Positions 45,659 to 59,079 of a DNA stretch of 64,000 nucleotides are shown here, piece by piece. The stretch comes from Punica granatum (Eukaryota > Streptophyta > Magnoliopsida > Myrtales > Lythraceae), in contig NC_045133.1 in assembly GCF_007655135.1 (NCBI RefSeq), positions 27,873,845 to 27,937,844 on the forward strand. The letters are read 5' to 3'. The translations under genes and the position numbers were made by a program. The notes below the pieces were generated by a model. It was not told the origin of the DNA. It made no database searches and saw only the letters and a list, made by a program, of their open reading frames with translations. Position 1 is the first letter of the stretch, and each line of letters starts with the position of its first letter.

Positions 45659-48642
45659 TCAGTCCAGTTCCAGGACGACTTTTCCGGGAACAAGTCTCTT
45701 GTCTTTAGCTTCGTGAGCCTCCCGCACGTGTGCAATATGGAATGTCTTGTCAACAGGAATGTGCAGCTTCTTGGCTTCACACAGCTGACGGATCTCATTC
45801 AGACCTTCTGAGTCAGCCCTCATATATGTCCACCAATACTCTGCATCCATATATCAGAAAATTATAGCAAACTCGTCTGAGGAACATATAAATTTTTACA
45901 TCAAGAGATGAAAAACCGTTAAGAATCTTTGCACTTACCTATTCCAAGAGAATATCGATACTGGAACTGTTTCTTCAGTAAGATGGCTGTAGCTGCCGGG
46001 AGCCCAATAGCTAGTCCATACCTATCAGCAAGTGACGCTGCTTCCCCCTATATGATGGACGAGAAAAAAGATATTACTTTTTTTTTTTTGTGGGGGGGGG
46101 GGGGGGGGGGGGGGGTGTTTAGCACGCCGGAAGTTAGAATCTACAAGTTTATTTTAACAGTAATGCAATCCGCAGGGCTTTTATGTACTACCTGAAGGGT
46201 CATATAATGGCCACCTCTCCTCAAAAGATTTATGCCTATTCTCTCCATTTCTGGTGCGCCTATAGTATCCAAGACAGCATCAAACCTCCCTTTAATAGCC
46301 AACTCAATGTCCTGTCAGAAACATTGAAAAACATTTTAAATGTGTGGAAAGGGAGACACGGCGCTCAACCAAAATATTCAAAATCAAGACAATATACTTC
46401 ATTATAAAGCATTTTTAACTTTCTAACAGCTGTCTTTTGGGGATTTAAGTTTAACAGTTCCAAAAGAATTCAGATTCATGCTCAGCACCTGATAGGGAAA
46501 CACACAAGTGGAATAAGAAGTACTAGAACAGATCTTTCACCTCAACCATGTAGTCAACTGCCTGCTGAGCTCCAGCAGCCAAGGCACGTTCTACACTTTC
46601 ACCTCCACAAGTAGTAGAGACGTGGCAGCCAGCAGCCACTGCAAGCTGAACTGCAGCAAAGCCAACTGCCCCTCCACCACCGATTACCAACACCCTTTGC
46701 CTGCAAGGTATCAAACTTCAGTTTCCTAGCCCTCGCAATTCAATATTTTAAAATCAACACTCAAGCTAAAATTTAGTGAGTAATCTAACAACCTAAACTT
46801 TTTCTCCTGATGTCAACCCAATATCCAATTCCAGATGCATCTGCAAATACCAATTACAGTCAAAAGTTTCTACCACCTTATGATTGATGATCCAGCACTT
46901 TCTAAATTTTTCCTTATTTTACTAATTATAGTAAAGTAACTCTTACTTAAAACAGAGACCACAAATCTGATATCTACTCTCAATAGATAACATACCCTTC
47001 ACTTATCCTAGCAGTACTTTTCAAAGCTCGCCATGCTGTAAGTGCAGCAAAAGGTATGGCGCTGGCTTCCTAAAGAAGAATAGCAAATCTTTTCAGATAG
47101 TACTGGTACAATCAGGAAACATAGTGGTGTGAAAGAAAGGGTGTTTGGAGATAATACATATCACATGAAGAGTCATATAGGCAAAGGCAGAAATGGTGAA
47201 ATATCATCACCAATGGAAAAAGTTAATCATAAAAGAAACATCAAAATCTGCAGGACATACTGTATGCGTGATTGACTCCGGTTTTCGGGTAAGTTCATCT
47301 TCAGAAAGAATAGCATAGTCGGTGTAGGTACCCCTCACAGCAGTTGGATGCAGCGCACCAAAAACTTCCTGTCCAACTCTCATTGACCGCACAGAAGCTC
47401 CAACAGCCGCAACTTCTCCACTAATATCCCGACCCAGAATTAGAGGTAGAAGCGGTTCAAATATTGACCGACCATAGCCTGAACGCATCTGAAAATATTA
47501 CACTCAGCAATATAAATGAAACTTTGAGGAGAGTGAAATCATATTAAGTAAGGCAAGCAACGAGCAGTCTGCAGTCGAATTAATTGTTCGGTCCTACATA
47601 CATGCCACAGCCTTCAGTTACTTCAATATGTTCCAATGCAAAAAGTGTATTTAGAAACATGACAATTCCACAAAATTACTCAGGCACATCGGAGCCGAAT
47701 GAAACAGTTATTACCAGCTGAAAATTGAGCTATAGCACTTCTTTAGCTGCATTCAGTGAGCTCTAATTCAGCAGCCCAAAACTTATATGAAAGAAGAACT
47801 GTGTATCGAGCCGGGTAAATTCTCCATGCAAATGAAAAGGCACACATCAACATCAAACTACTGGGAAAGACCCACACTGTCTCTGCTCCACTAGAACAAG
47901 CTAAATTGACTTATATACATATTAGGGAAGAAAAGGGCAGATGAGACCCATCTCAGATGTGAAGGGATCATCTGCAGAATAAGGGCATGCGATCTTTCAT
48001 GGAAACATCAGACATCAGAACGTATATTAACTCAGCTTTCAATTTTCTTAAAGAAATCCTACTATGTTCTCCTCTTATATCACAATCTCAGTCAATAGTT
48101 CAGCAGTCAAAATACCATTATGCATAAACATCATTGGACGTACAGTTCTGCCTTATATGCGGCCAATAACGATATCAAATGTCAGAGCTTGCATAATCTA
48201 CCTATTTTGAGCTAAGCTAGGCAATACAGTAAATCATCAAGCGTTTTCCATTTTGTTCCGCCAGTAATGGAAAGACCAGTGAGATTTGTTCCAATTAAAT
48301 TCGGGAAACACAAGGTGAAAGAACAAACACGCAGCTTACTCTAGTATCGAGCGGGTTGACCGACACGGCCCGAGCGCGGACGAGGACCTCATTGGGCTTG
48401 AGATCAGGCACCGCCACGTTCTCTCGGAGCTCCAGCACCTCGGGCCCGCCGAACCGCGGCAGCAGCACCGCCCTGCAGCTGGTGACCATAAACCTCACCC
48501 CCCTCAACGGAGTACGGGCCACCGCGGCACCGCCCCGGACGAGCTCATAAATTCTACCGCGAACGCAACCGGAAGTTCCGGCCGAAGAACCCGCATCCCT
48601 GAGGAAACCATCAGCGATGCCACGAGGTCTGAGGAATCGCAT
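45659..48642 (-). CDS. Medium-chain oxidoreductase, RTN4IP1-like (At3g15090-type)
   Basis: NAD(P)H-dependent quinone-oxidoreductase-type protein with a GroES-like fold; the human relative RTN4IP1 (OPA10) is mitochondrial and linked to coenzyme Q synthesis. Exons in transcript order: 48340-48642, 47261-47488, 46996-47069, 46541-46700, 46192-46311, 45939-46047 and 45659-45840, in phase, 391 residues. The first 55 or so residues are Arg-rich with few acids, as in a mitochondrial presequence. PRFGGPEVLELRENV, SVNPLDTRMRSGYG and LGRDISGEVAAVG form the GroES-like part; RVLVIGGGGAVGFAAVQLA is the dinucleotide-binding loop. No zinc-binding cysteine set was seen, so it is of the zinc-free type. A 24-base G run lies in the intron at 46092-46115. 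The upstream gene-free region holds a decayed partial copy. Confidence 0.92.
46092..46115 (+). repeat. Poly-G tract, 24 bases, after a 12-base T run
   Basis: An uninterrupted run of 24 G in the intron between two exons of the minus-strand oxidoreductase; the transcript would carry 24 C. It is preceded by 12 T at 46078-46089. It equals the C run at 31195 in length. Confidence 0.9.
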
Positions 48643-49245
48643 TTTGATGAAGGTTAGCTCAAGAACAGCGAGCGAACAAAGAGCATGAAGGAAGTGGTGG
48701 CTGAAGTGAAGAGGAGAGGAGAAACGAGGAGTTCGTTCCGTTGAGCAAATGAAACGCTGTCGTTTTGCTGAGCGGGGAGAAAGGGCACAGACGTGGATGT
48801 GTTCGTTTCCGCAGACGAGGTAGTTAATTTAACTACAGTGAGTGCCAATTGATTTTGATTTTTGGCTTTTTTTTTTTTTTTTATTCCTTTCCATATCGAA
48901 AAAGTGCTTAAAAATTAGTTAAAAGAAGTTCGATGTCTCTCCCAGTCAAAATGCAACAAACATCGTGACTATATGGAAATGATTAACAAGAGAGAGTTCA
49001 AATGTCACTGGAATCTGCCAATTTGGTCTTGAGTTCTTTGTACATCTAACGAGCAGCGATTCCATTTGCTCAACAATCATAAATTCCTAACCAACGAGTT
49101 TTCTCTTTTTGGATGAATTCTAACTAACAAGTTAGTGATCGCAGAAGGTATATAGCTATCAAAGAATCCAAATATCTGAAGATCATCAGTCAAGCTCATC
49201 AGACCACTTTAACGTCAGAACAACCTCCCCCGGCAAAGCCTTCAG
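48643..49245. other. Promoter of the oxidoreductase gene and 3' end of the SAWADEE gene
   Basis: About 600 bp between two minus-strand genes. The left part is the upstream region of the oxidoreductase; the right part probably holds the 3' untranslated region of the next gene. A T-run lies at about 48867-48882. No TATA box was clear. Confidence 0.5.
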
Positions 49246-52200
49246 CTATTCTACTCCTTGTTGGGCTTTCTCGCCCCAGCCGCCACTCGCAGCACCACTA
49301 ACTGGGGCGCTTCCCCCCAAATTCGAGGTGGAATTTGCTGGTCCTGTCGAGAAAGCGATGTTCACATGTTGGGGAGCCGGGGCTACTGGAGGCACAGTCG
49401 AGAGGCTTATCTGATGCTTCGGCATTGTTTCTGGGACCATAGACTGCTGAACTTGAGGGTTACCAGTCAGAGATTCTCCACTGGCTTTCTGCAGATGTTG
49501 TTGTGCTGCTAAGTCCTTTGCAGTTGCAGCATGGAGCTGTTGGAGCCTGTAGTCAGTCTCGGGCCGGCGGCAAACTTTTCTCAGGGGCACGATCTCCTGG
49601 TTACGGAATGTTGCAGAAAAGTAACCATGAGATATTGTAAACCATGGCAGCCACGGAGTCCGGGAAAAAGAATCTTTGACGAGAGAGAAGAAGAGACTTC
49701 AAATGCGGCACATTACCACCTGCCAATTCTTATCAAATACTGCTTATCACGTGACAATGCTAATATTCAGAGTCAATCACCGCTAACAATGTCCACGATG
49801 AACCCTGGAAAGATAAACTAGGGTCCACTTCGTTACTTCATACACACTCTAGAGGCACCTAATAATGTTTTAGACCAGTCCTCACCATAGGGAATAGGCG
49901 TTAAAGTTTAATAAAATGTGACCACACAAATGGCTTGAGAACATCATCAAGAGATTCTTTTCCCGGCTTTTTATCTGCTCCAGAAAAGATTCCTTTGATC
50001 ACAACAGTTTGTTGCTGCAACTCCAATATAATAACTGACAATTGCCAGTAAGCGGTACCAAGAAACCAGGTTTAGACTTAGGCTCATAATAGAATTTCCC
50101 ACACACCGTCGTTTTAGCTATTGTAAAGAATAATCAACAAAAGAAGAAAGCGGTATGGGATTGAAGACTCTGACCTCAGAATCATCATGAAGGTATCGCA
50201 CCAAAAATCGGCACCTACAACCTCTCGCATCGTGCCTTCTTCTTTGTGCGTCGAGGACCTGGGCATCAAAATACAGAGCCTGCTCTTTACCTTCCTGGGC
50301 CAGTCAAAAAATGGAGTTTTAGTAAATCTGACTAAAATCTATACACAATCTCTTCAACCATTGAGAATCAATACATCATAGATGCACTAAACAGATGTTC
50401 TGACCTGAAAACAGAGTATGACATCTCCAGGAAGGACAGCGACACATTCCGAAGCTTCACAAGGGAGAGACCGCTGTCTAACGTGCTGACGGATATTAAT
50501 CCACTCATCCTCATCCACTCCAAAGCCAGAAAATCGGACTAGTACTTCCTAGAAGAGGAAAAAAAAAGAAAAAATTTAAAGGTTACAGATAGGATGGCAC
50601 CAGAAATCAGGTAACTGTAAGAATGTGAGAAAAAGTGATAGCAGCGTACATACCGGGTTACCAGTCTCCAAGTGTCTATGGGTCAAAAAGGTTGCAACAT
50701 CATACCTGAGATGTTCATAGATCGAATAAGTTGACCAGATTGGTCCAAATTAATAGGAAAATGAAGCTCGCTACATATAAAAAAGATGTGGATACAAACC
50801 ATGCACCGTCACGTGAAGACTTAGCTTCAAACTCCAGTATAGAAGTATCTGAAGGAGCACATCCGACACTTGTAACTGCCAAAGAAAGTGAAATGACTCG
50901 ATTTTTATGCCACTCAAGGAAGAAACAAAGACTTATCACAAGGCTTTGGAAATAAATGCATGCAGTTATGGCAGGGCTTCTTCGATCTCTTCTCCTATCA
51001 ACTGTAATACTTTCTCCAAGTAATGAACTAAAAACCACAACAGACTTGAAATAGCTATTCCATTTTATACCCAAATACTTTTGTTGGGGGTGGGGTGTTG
51101 GGGGAATGAAAAGGCAAAAGACGCTTAACGCAGCACCATGAGTCAAAACAAAGTGTCGAAGCTGATTAAATACATGAAGAGAGTAAGCATGTCAGTTAAC
51201 TGTACATGAGGGCCCAGCTGCAGACTGGGAACATTATCAAGTTTCAGATTAAATCATTACTTATCATATGATGCATCCTCATGGAAGTAAATTCAGAATT
51301 ATCATACTACACAGAAAGCGTTTAATTGTAGTATAGCCAATTAAGCTAATGGTGATGCGTAATATACAATGGACATGATCTAAACTAGGAATATGAATAA
51401 GCTAAGTATAGAGTTACTTCTACCTGTGGGAGCAGCAATTGATGCAGCAACAGAAGCAGCCATAGGTTGAGGCATATTCCTCATAGGATTTGAGTCATCC
51501 CGAAAAGTTGGAGAAATAGTCAACTTTCCAGGGGGCTTTGTCGACTTTGCCCTAATGGAATAGCGCTTGTTTTGGAACCAATTCCACACCTACATTAATC
51601 AAATTAAAGCAGGTGGGAAATAAAGGTACATATAAACCATCGAACGAGAATTCAGTAGTGGCAGACTCTGTTCTTACTTGCTTCATCTGCACCAGCATTC
51701 TTCCTTTTCTCTCTGGCGAGTTACTGTAAAAAGGATAAAAGCCTGTAAACCAATCGAAATTCCAAAAAAGCAAAGGAAACAATAAAATATCTTGTAGTAA
51801 TGGAGCTTCATTTTATATGAATATAATAAAAGTAGTATACTGTAGGTAGTATAGTAAAGGCAAGGGATACCTGAATTTTTCTGCTAGAGCAACAAGGATC
51901 TCACGTGCCGGCATTGTGTTGTTATGCTCTTGCAAAATAGCTTCCATCTCAACGACCTTAACGAAGAGGAAATACAATCTTATCACTAAGACATTATCAT
52001 ATATGGAAGGAGCTACGTTCAATCAAAACGTTCAGTTTTGCAACAAAGCCAGACAAATTTCTTCAACAGCAACCGTTACATCCTCGTTTTCCCGGGCTGC
52101 ATCATCTTTGTAAACTAACCCCTCAGCACGTTTAAATTAGTCCTACTTGGCAGGCAATACTCAAACAGCGAAGAGACACAGTATTCGATGAGAAACCTCT

Positions 52201-52857
52201 CCATATGCAGAAGTCTCTCGCGCATGGAACTAATACAGAGAGTTTTAACCATCTAAGGAAACGAGTTTTTTGGGTTTCAGAGAACATTCACTGCTCCAAA
52301 TCAAGTCAGACCATCGATGATTCGATGGATCGCGCTCGTGCCTTATTATTTGCCGCTAAATTCAGAAAGATTATCTCAGGTCAGACTTCAATACAGCTTC
52401 CCAGCAAGATTTACGAGCATAAAACAGCAAGAAAATCCAACATGAAACAACACTAGCTGCACCACAATTGCTCAGCCGATGAATGGGAAGAGTTTCACGG
52501 AAAACAATCAAATCAAACTGAATCTAGCAGAAGGGTCGTACATTTCCCGGTCAGTGATTACCCGGCAATGTGTCCGGCCCACCCGATTTCCAAGAATCAC
52601 AAGTCAGTCAATCACAAATGGACATGCAACTAATGGCAAATCGATAAACCCATTAGCCGATAGGAAACAGTTGAGGTTACGAACTGCGCGAACGGACACC
52701 CATTGAGTTGAAACACGGGGAAAATCACGGACCGAGCGAATTCTAAAACGACGATGGAAAGTGACGAGTCGAATGGTGATGGCTAATGGGGCAGTGAGTT
52801 TACCTCCTGGGCAGTGAATCGGAAGGCGGGGCCACCATTACCGGGAGGTCGCCCCAT
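49246..52857 (-). CDS. SAWADEE homeodomain protein, SHH2-like
   Basis: Chromatin reader family; Arabidopsis SHH1 binds histone H3 methylated at lysine 9 and recruits RNA polymerase IV for RNA-directed DNA methylation. Exons in transcript order: 52804-52857, 51871-51956, 51678-51723, 51424-51589, 50800-50848, 50654-50705, 50405-50548, 50175-50294, 49928-50014 and 49246-49596, in phase, 384 residues. A divergent homeodomain lies at about 10-75 ([14 protein letters not shown] to [15 protein letters not shown]). The SAWADEE domain spans about 122-265 ([42 protein letters not shown]), with Cys and His residues of the zinc site. The C-terminal 90 residues are Ala/Gln/Pro-rich. Two splice sites are less sure: the acceptor at 50848 (CTTCAG/AT) and the donor after 49928 (TTT/GT). 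The length favours an SHH2-type member. Confidence 0.88.
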
Positions 52858-55800
52858 GATGCTTCGATTCTCCCCGCCTGTCAGCTGTGTCTCGTCAGCA
52901 GAGCAGAGAGGAGGAGGAGCTGATGAAGAAATCGAGAACCGGAGGTCTTTTGGCTTCTGATTTGATTGGGAAGTGCCTGCTTCTTCTTCCAACCGGTAGC
53001 GTTTATGTTGTTGCGTCGCAGAATCCGAATTTTCCCTTCAAATCGTATTCAACTAAGGGCTTGCCTGCCTGATAAATTAAGGTGGTATCATAAATTAGGT
53101 GCTTAAGCACTTAATTCTTGGAGAGATAAAATGTACAGGAGGTGAGAGACACGGCGAGGATGAGAAAAATTTTATATGGGGTATAGAGTATAAAAATGAC
53201 TTAATTTACAAAATATTTTATATATTTTATTAAGTGATGTTTTACTAAATGTATTAAATAGTTTAATCCTTTGTCACTCATATTCCTTTATTTCTTCCAT
53301 TTCACTTTTCTTATAATTAAATTATAACTAATTTTTAAACATTTATTTTATTAATTTGAAATAAATACATCCAATGCCGAAATTAATTTTTCAGCACTTA
53401 ATTCAATTCAATTTATTTAGTAAATGCAATTCAAATTGACATAATTGATTAAGTTAAGTAAAAAATTCTATGGGTGATGACTTGATACACTAAGTAGGAA
53501 ATTTCTACTTTTTCTCTAACTTAATGCTCTCTGCCGATATTTTTCAAATATTTGCATCGGTACCCCTAAAGTTTTTTTACTTTTCAATTTGGTCCACTTT
53601 TCGATTTTTCCTTAGAATGTTAGAGAGAGAAAGAGGGTGCGGAAGGGGGAGAATGGCGATCACGAGAAGGGGGTGGTGGCCGGAATCGGGGCCATCACCT
53701 CCCCTTTCCCCTTCTCAAGATTTGAGCTTTTTTTTTAATTTTCGATTTTAAATTAATTGGGGTGCAAAAGTTGAAAGAAGGAAAATATTGTGCCCATTAT
53801 GTAACTAGGATCTAATAATGTAAAATTTTCAGCATTTATTTCACCAAACAAATTTAACTTAATTAAATAAGCACTTATTTCGATCAACACTTAAAAATTT
53901 GGCACTTAATTTTCAGCACTTAAAATTAAGCTGAAATAAACACAAGCTAAGAGAATTTAAAAGGGAGTCATTTATTATTTATTTCGGTCCATAATTATTA
54001 AGTAATAATATTGTGTCAATCGATAAATACCCATATTCATCAGATTAAAAAAAATCTAAAAATAATGATTTTTTATTGATGAATAAGAAAAATGAAAAAA
54101 ATTTAATATTTACACAATTTACTCAATAAAAAATTTATAAATATAAATAATAAAAAAATAAGTATACCTCATTATCGAAAAAAATGAGCATACTTATATA
54201 AAAAAGAAAGAAAGAAAGAAAAATGAGTATATGGCAATTTAAAAGAAAAGAGCACAGTCTTGATGTAAAATAAACTAAGCATAATGGAAATAAGGTCTTT
54301 GTGCTTATTCCTAAAAGGAATTATGAAATAACAGAAACTGTGAAGTTATTTATTCATTATCGTTGTGCCGTAGGAAGAACTTAAGTAATTTAATAATTCA
54401 CTGCACTCAAAATGAAAAGAAGAGTGGAAAATTAAATCAAGAGTGAATAATTCATGGTACTTCCTTATGCTGAAGGAATACGTTCTCCAAGTTTTTCATT
54501 GGTATGTACTTATGCACGTGATTAATTTGTATTATCATATATAATTAAATCACGTACTTATTATACTTATGTACGTGATTAATTTGTATTATCATATGTA
54601 AAATAATTCTTCAAATAAATAAGCTTACAGAGTTTAGCAATATTTTTCCACTCATTGATATATTTGTAGACATTATTGTTATTATAAAATTTTACTAAAT
54701 ACTATTAAGAGTTTCAAAAAAAAAAGAGAGGTAAATCATCTCACTTCTTATTTAAATCTTAAACCCTTTCATAACCTACTCTATTATTGAAAGAATTTTT
54801 ACATCTCAATGTTTCTATTTTATATCTATCACTCTGAGCAGTAAACATATATTTCTCCCTTTTTCCATTTAGAATGCTTTTTAAATTTTCCTTTAGCTTT
54901 AGCTATTTGGCTTGTTCTTCCTTAATGAGCTTGATATTGATGCTCTTCATTAGTGGAGCTCAATGTGTCTGTAAAATGTCTAAGCATTTGGATATATCAT
55001 TCCAACATAAATTTATGAAATTTTTGCACTGATTTTGGGAATGTCTGATTACAATGAGAATATAAGCCATGGAACTTGAATACTTATTGTTATTTTAGAC
55101 TATTTTATATAAGTATAATGTTATGATAAGTCCATATAATAATTATTATTTTTTTTACAATTTTTGCTAGCGGGCGAAAAGCGGGTATCCAATGGGAACC
55201 TGTTAAAATAAGGGAAAGGGTTTAGGAATTTTCTTTGAAAATACTAATGGGTTTGGGAAGGATTTGAAATTGTTTTTTTCTTAATGGGTACAGACATTGG
55301 TTTACACTCAAGATTGAACTTAAAGAACACGATGGAACTATCCTTCGGAATACCTTCAGAATGTTGTTCCATGAACCATACCATCGATCATCCTTGCGAA
55401 TACAGCAGCTAAAAAGATAAAAGGATAGATAGATAGATTGTACACGAAGAGAATGGGATCCTAACTGTACAAGCAAACCCCAAAGCTGGTGAAGGAAGAT
55501 GCCTTGACGTATCATTAGGGTTCTTCATCCCATTAAGATTTGTCAGATTCAATCTTTTTCTCCTTTGTCATTAAAATGTAGTTTTCATCCTCCAAAACTT
55601 TCCTCCTCACTTCATTTCTGTGCACTCTTGATTACGAAGATTGAACTCATTTATCTTATTCTCAATGCCCCTTGCATCGCAAGGATAATGTGCATGCCTG
55701 CTTAGCCAGTGCAACTCCTTTGGATCGGACATACGGATGATGTTACATGTGCTACTTTAGGCCGAATACATGGAACCGAACCAATTTGGCACGGAAAATG

Positions 55801-57357
55801 ACCATTTAATCCACAAAGGAGCTTTTTTTTTTTTTTTTTTAATGGCTAGGAGGACCGGGCCCCGTTCGAATAAAGAGCACAAAACATAGCCAGATAGAAC
55901 ATGCTCTTGGCATTTCGTTTCTTTTATCCTTGATTCAATTTGTCTCTTGTGTTGATGTGCAAAACCAAACACTTCTCTAACAGCAATAATTAATTAGGCT
56001 CCTCCCCTCCCTATCTAATACATACCTTACCTATTCACCAGGAGGGGGGAAAAAAAACTTACCTAAACAAAAATGAAGAAATTTCGTCATGGTTAACCAA
56101 TCAACTCTATGATATAGAGCAAGGTGAAAGTCGATAGCTATATTATGGAAAGTATTGTTTATGCAAATCTCCGTAGTGCCAAAACGGATGACAATAATAG
56201 AAATAAAGTTTTATTGGAAGATAACTTTAAATTTTGTAGTCCGAGATAAATTTGTATATAAATAGTAAAGGACAAAAGAAAATTTGAACGAGGGAAGATA
56301 AATAAACTCTATCATGGAAAATCATTTAGATGTATATAATAATGGAAGGTTGGAGTTAATACTTCAATTAAATCAATTAGAAAAATCAAGTTTGGAGTTA
56401 ATAATGCAAACCCCTTCGAATTTCCACTAAAAAAGTTCTCTTTATTTTTCTTCCATTGTTGTTAATAATGCAAATATAACAATTTTTTTGAAAGAAAAAG
56501 AAGTTTAATAAGAAAAATATGAAAGTGGGAGAGTGTTCGTGGAGTAGTCGGTGGGAAGATTTGAGAGAAAACGTGGATTTAGTGGGCAGGAAACATGGAT
56601 AAGATAGTAACTGATATTTTAAGTAGAGAAAATTCAGGAATTTTCCCAATAAAAAAAAAGTACATAAGAAGTAAAAAATCCAAAGAGACCGAAAAAAAAA
56701 GAGAAAAAGAAACCCTCAATTTCTTCATCAATTTACAAAATAGTAAAGTATGCTCTATTATTCTTCATTTTTGATAAGACATAGAAGAGATCCCATAAGT
56801 GCCATAAATAAATTTACCTATCAAAAAGTGCCATATAATTCAATTTTACCATAGTATTAATTTATTCTTCGTGGACAGTAAGTAATAATATTGAGATTAA
56901 TAAATATAAATATAAATTGCTTGCCTAAAAAGCATAAATTTGCATCAGATTTTCTCCCTATCCCTTTCGTGCCCAAGGAAAGGAAAGTTGCATCTTTTAA
57001 TCGAGAAAAACAATAATAAGCCTGCCATAAATGCAAATACCCCGACAGAGTCCCATGTTCATCCGGGGCGCCGTGAATGAATAATTTTTATTTTTTTTAA
57101 AGGGATTTTTGGAAGGGGAAACGGAGGGTGAGGTGATGTATAGGTTGTGTACTGGTGAAGAAGCTGAAGCTGCCGGAATGGATGAATGAAGGGGGGAAGA
57201 GGGAGACGATGATTCCACGGACGGTTAAAGAGGGAAAGCTCTCTCCTCTTTGATGCCCAAAATTAAAAAGACAGAATACAGCATCAGACGCAATTTCTAT
57301 TTCTATTTCCTATTTCCTCTTCTCTTGCATTATTAGGCTCTCTTCCTCCCCCATTTT

Positions 57358-57360
<3 letters not shown>
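52858..57360. other. Divergent intergenic region, 4.5 kb, AT-rich
   Basis: Lies between the upstream ends of two divergent genes. No gene was recognised. A stretch around 53090-53950 is rich in AAGCACTTAA and TTAAGTGCT motifs at both edges, as in a small inverted-repeat element. A 34-bp direct repeat lies at 54507-54597, and an 18-base T run near 55820. Open frames are few and short. Confidence 0.45.
54507..54597 (+). repeat. 34-bp direct repeat, two copies 57 bp apart
   Basis: TACTTATGCACGTGATTAAT at 54507 recurs as TACTTATGTACGTGATTAAT at 54564; both continue through TTGTATTATCATAT, ending at 54540 and 54597. One difference lies within the 34-bp unit. The intervening 23 bases contain an inverted CACGTAC. 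Confidence 0.85.

Positions 57361-57396
<36 letters not shown>
57361..57396 (+). repeat. (TC)n microsatellite, 36 bp
   Basis: Uninterrupted TC run, about 1.7 kb upstream of the RING gene start codon and probably in its first, untranslated exon. Confidence 0.9.
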
Positions 57397-57399
<3 letters not shown>

Positions 57400-59079
57400 T
57401 TCTTCTCTCTCTGTCCATGGCGTCTACAATTTGCCAAATTGTTCACAACCCAGGAAAACAAACGGAGAGCATGAGAGGTTTCTGATCTCCCCATCTCCGA
57501 CTGTGTGGTGTTGCTGTTGTTTCCTCTGTCATGCTGAATCAATCGGTTCTGTCTTTCGATTTTGATGGGTTGATGGTGTAAATTTGAGATTTTTAGCATG
57601 TTGCTGGTGAGGTAATCGCAATCTCCGATGAACCCATTTCGTGGATTAGGATTGTGATGCTGGGTTTCTTCCTGACTTGGAATTTTTGCAGAAATTCGGG
57701 AACTTTGAAGGTCCTGTTCCAGCACTTGGTGGTTGTTCTCTGACTTGATATAGCTCTTAATCGGTTAATGATAACAAGGTACGCATGCTTCATCCTTGTC
57801 CAATTATTCCAAAGAGAAGAATCCTTGTGTGGAAATTGGAGAAAACGGATAAAGTTTGGACTCTTGGGCCGAAACATTTTGCGGGTGTGGCTGGAATTGA
57901 TTGTTCAGCTGGGTTGAAATTCAATATCTTTGTGAAATTGAGCTCCCCCTGAAGAAGGTGGCGCTCCTCCTTGCTTCGATTGTCCTGCAGATGCTGAAGC
58001 TTTTGCCTGTTGATGCTCATCGGGGCCTGGAGTTTGTTCAATAAGAGAGTTTGACTGGATGCATTTGTTTCATTGGGTTGCATTTCTACCAAAGTTTCAT
58101 AGTTCGGATGGATTTGCATGCACGGGAAGATCGGAAAATGTTTTTACTGCGGATTGCATTTGCTATTTGTTCTTCCTTTTTTTTTTTTTTTTTTTTTTTT
58201 CCTTTTTTTTCTTTTGGTTTCCTCTTTACACGAGCAAAGTCTTCTCCTCTTGATTTTTGAAGGTTCTGATGTGCTCATGAGTCATGACTTGATGAAGGAA
58301 TTCTCTTTGCAAAACTCCATCCTTCTGCTTTTTGCTTCAGTATCTTGCTTAGAAGGATTTCTGTTGTTGTTTGTGCAATTCTGATATGAATTAACTTATA
58401 CTGGAGTTGCTCATAAAATGGCATAATAGTTTCTAACATCGTGGTACTTGATTGTGATTCTGTCATGTGAAATTGCGTCAACAATATGCTGCCCTAGTCC
58501 TGGGGAGCATGATTATATCGAGAATTAGAAGTTCTCATGTTTTAGGAGTATTTCAAAATTTAGCAGCTTTATCAGCACTGGTTATAATGGCCTGTGAATG
58601 GATATCAGATTAGAAGAGAGAGCAAGATCTATGCAGTTATACTTACACTTTTAGCCACTGCAGAAGCTATGCTTTCTGCATGTGATAGATAGCAAACAGG
58701 AACCCCAATATGTTGTCCTTATCTGATGAATACCTGATTATCAGATGTTTGATTTGACCTTTTGACTATGATTCTGATTTACTTTTGTGAGCATGTGATA
58801 TTTCCTGGAGTGGTTGAGGACTATTTTTGGTTATTGCCAATAGCCTAACCTGTTTCTGGATGGGCATGTGGAATCTTCCAGTCTCTGACATATGTTATCA
58901 GTAGCAGTTTTTGATCAATTAGACCATTGATGAGTGTTTACAATATCTATCACTTAGATGTCAATTTATTGCAATTATTTTTTGTCCTCCAATATATAGC
59001 TAATTTTGATATTATTTTGTGGCTTCCATCTTTGACTGTCCAAAAGAAGGAACATTGGCGGATCTAGATATTATTCAGT
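57397..59079 (+). other. Probable 5' leader and leader intron of the RING gene
   Basis: GC-richer sequence from about 57410 to 57780 looks like an untranslated exon. A donor consensus AAG/GTACGC occurs at about 57779, and an acceptor ATTATTCAG/T ends at 59078, so that the ATG at 59080 would follow the splice by one base. A 24-base T run (about 58177-58200) lies within. The intron is inferred from consensus only. Confidence 0.45.

Noticed and set aside
57333..58119. Minus-strand open frames upstream of the RING gene
   Set aside because: They lie in the probable leader of a + strand gene, include the microsatellite as an Arg/Glu run, and show no domain.
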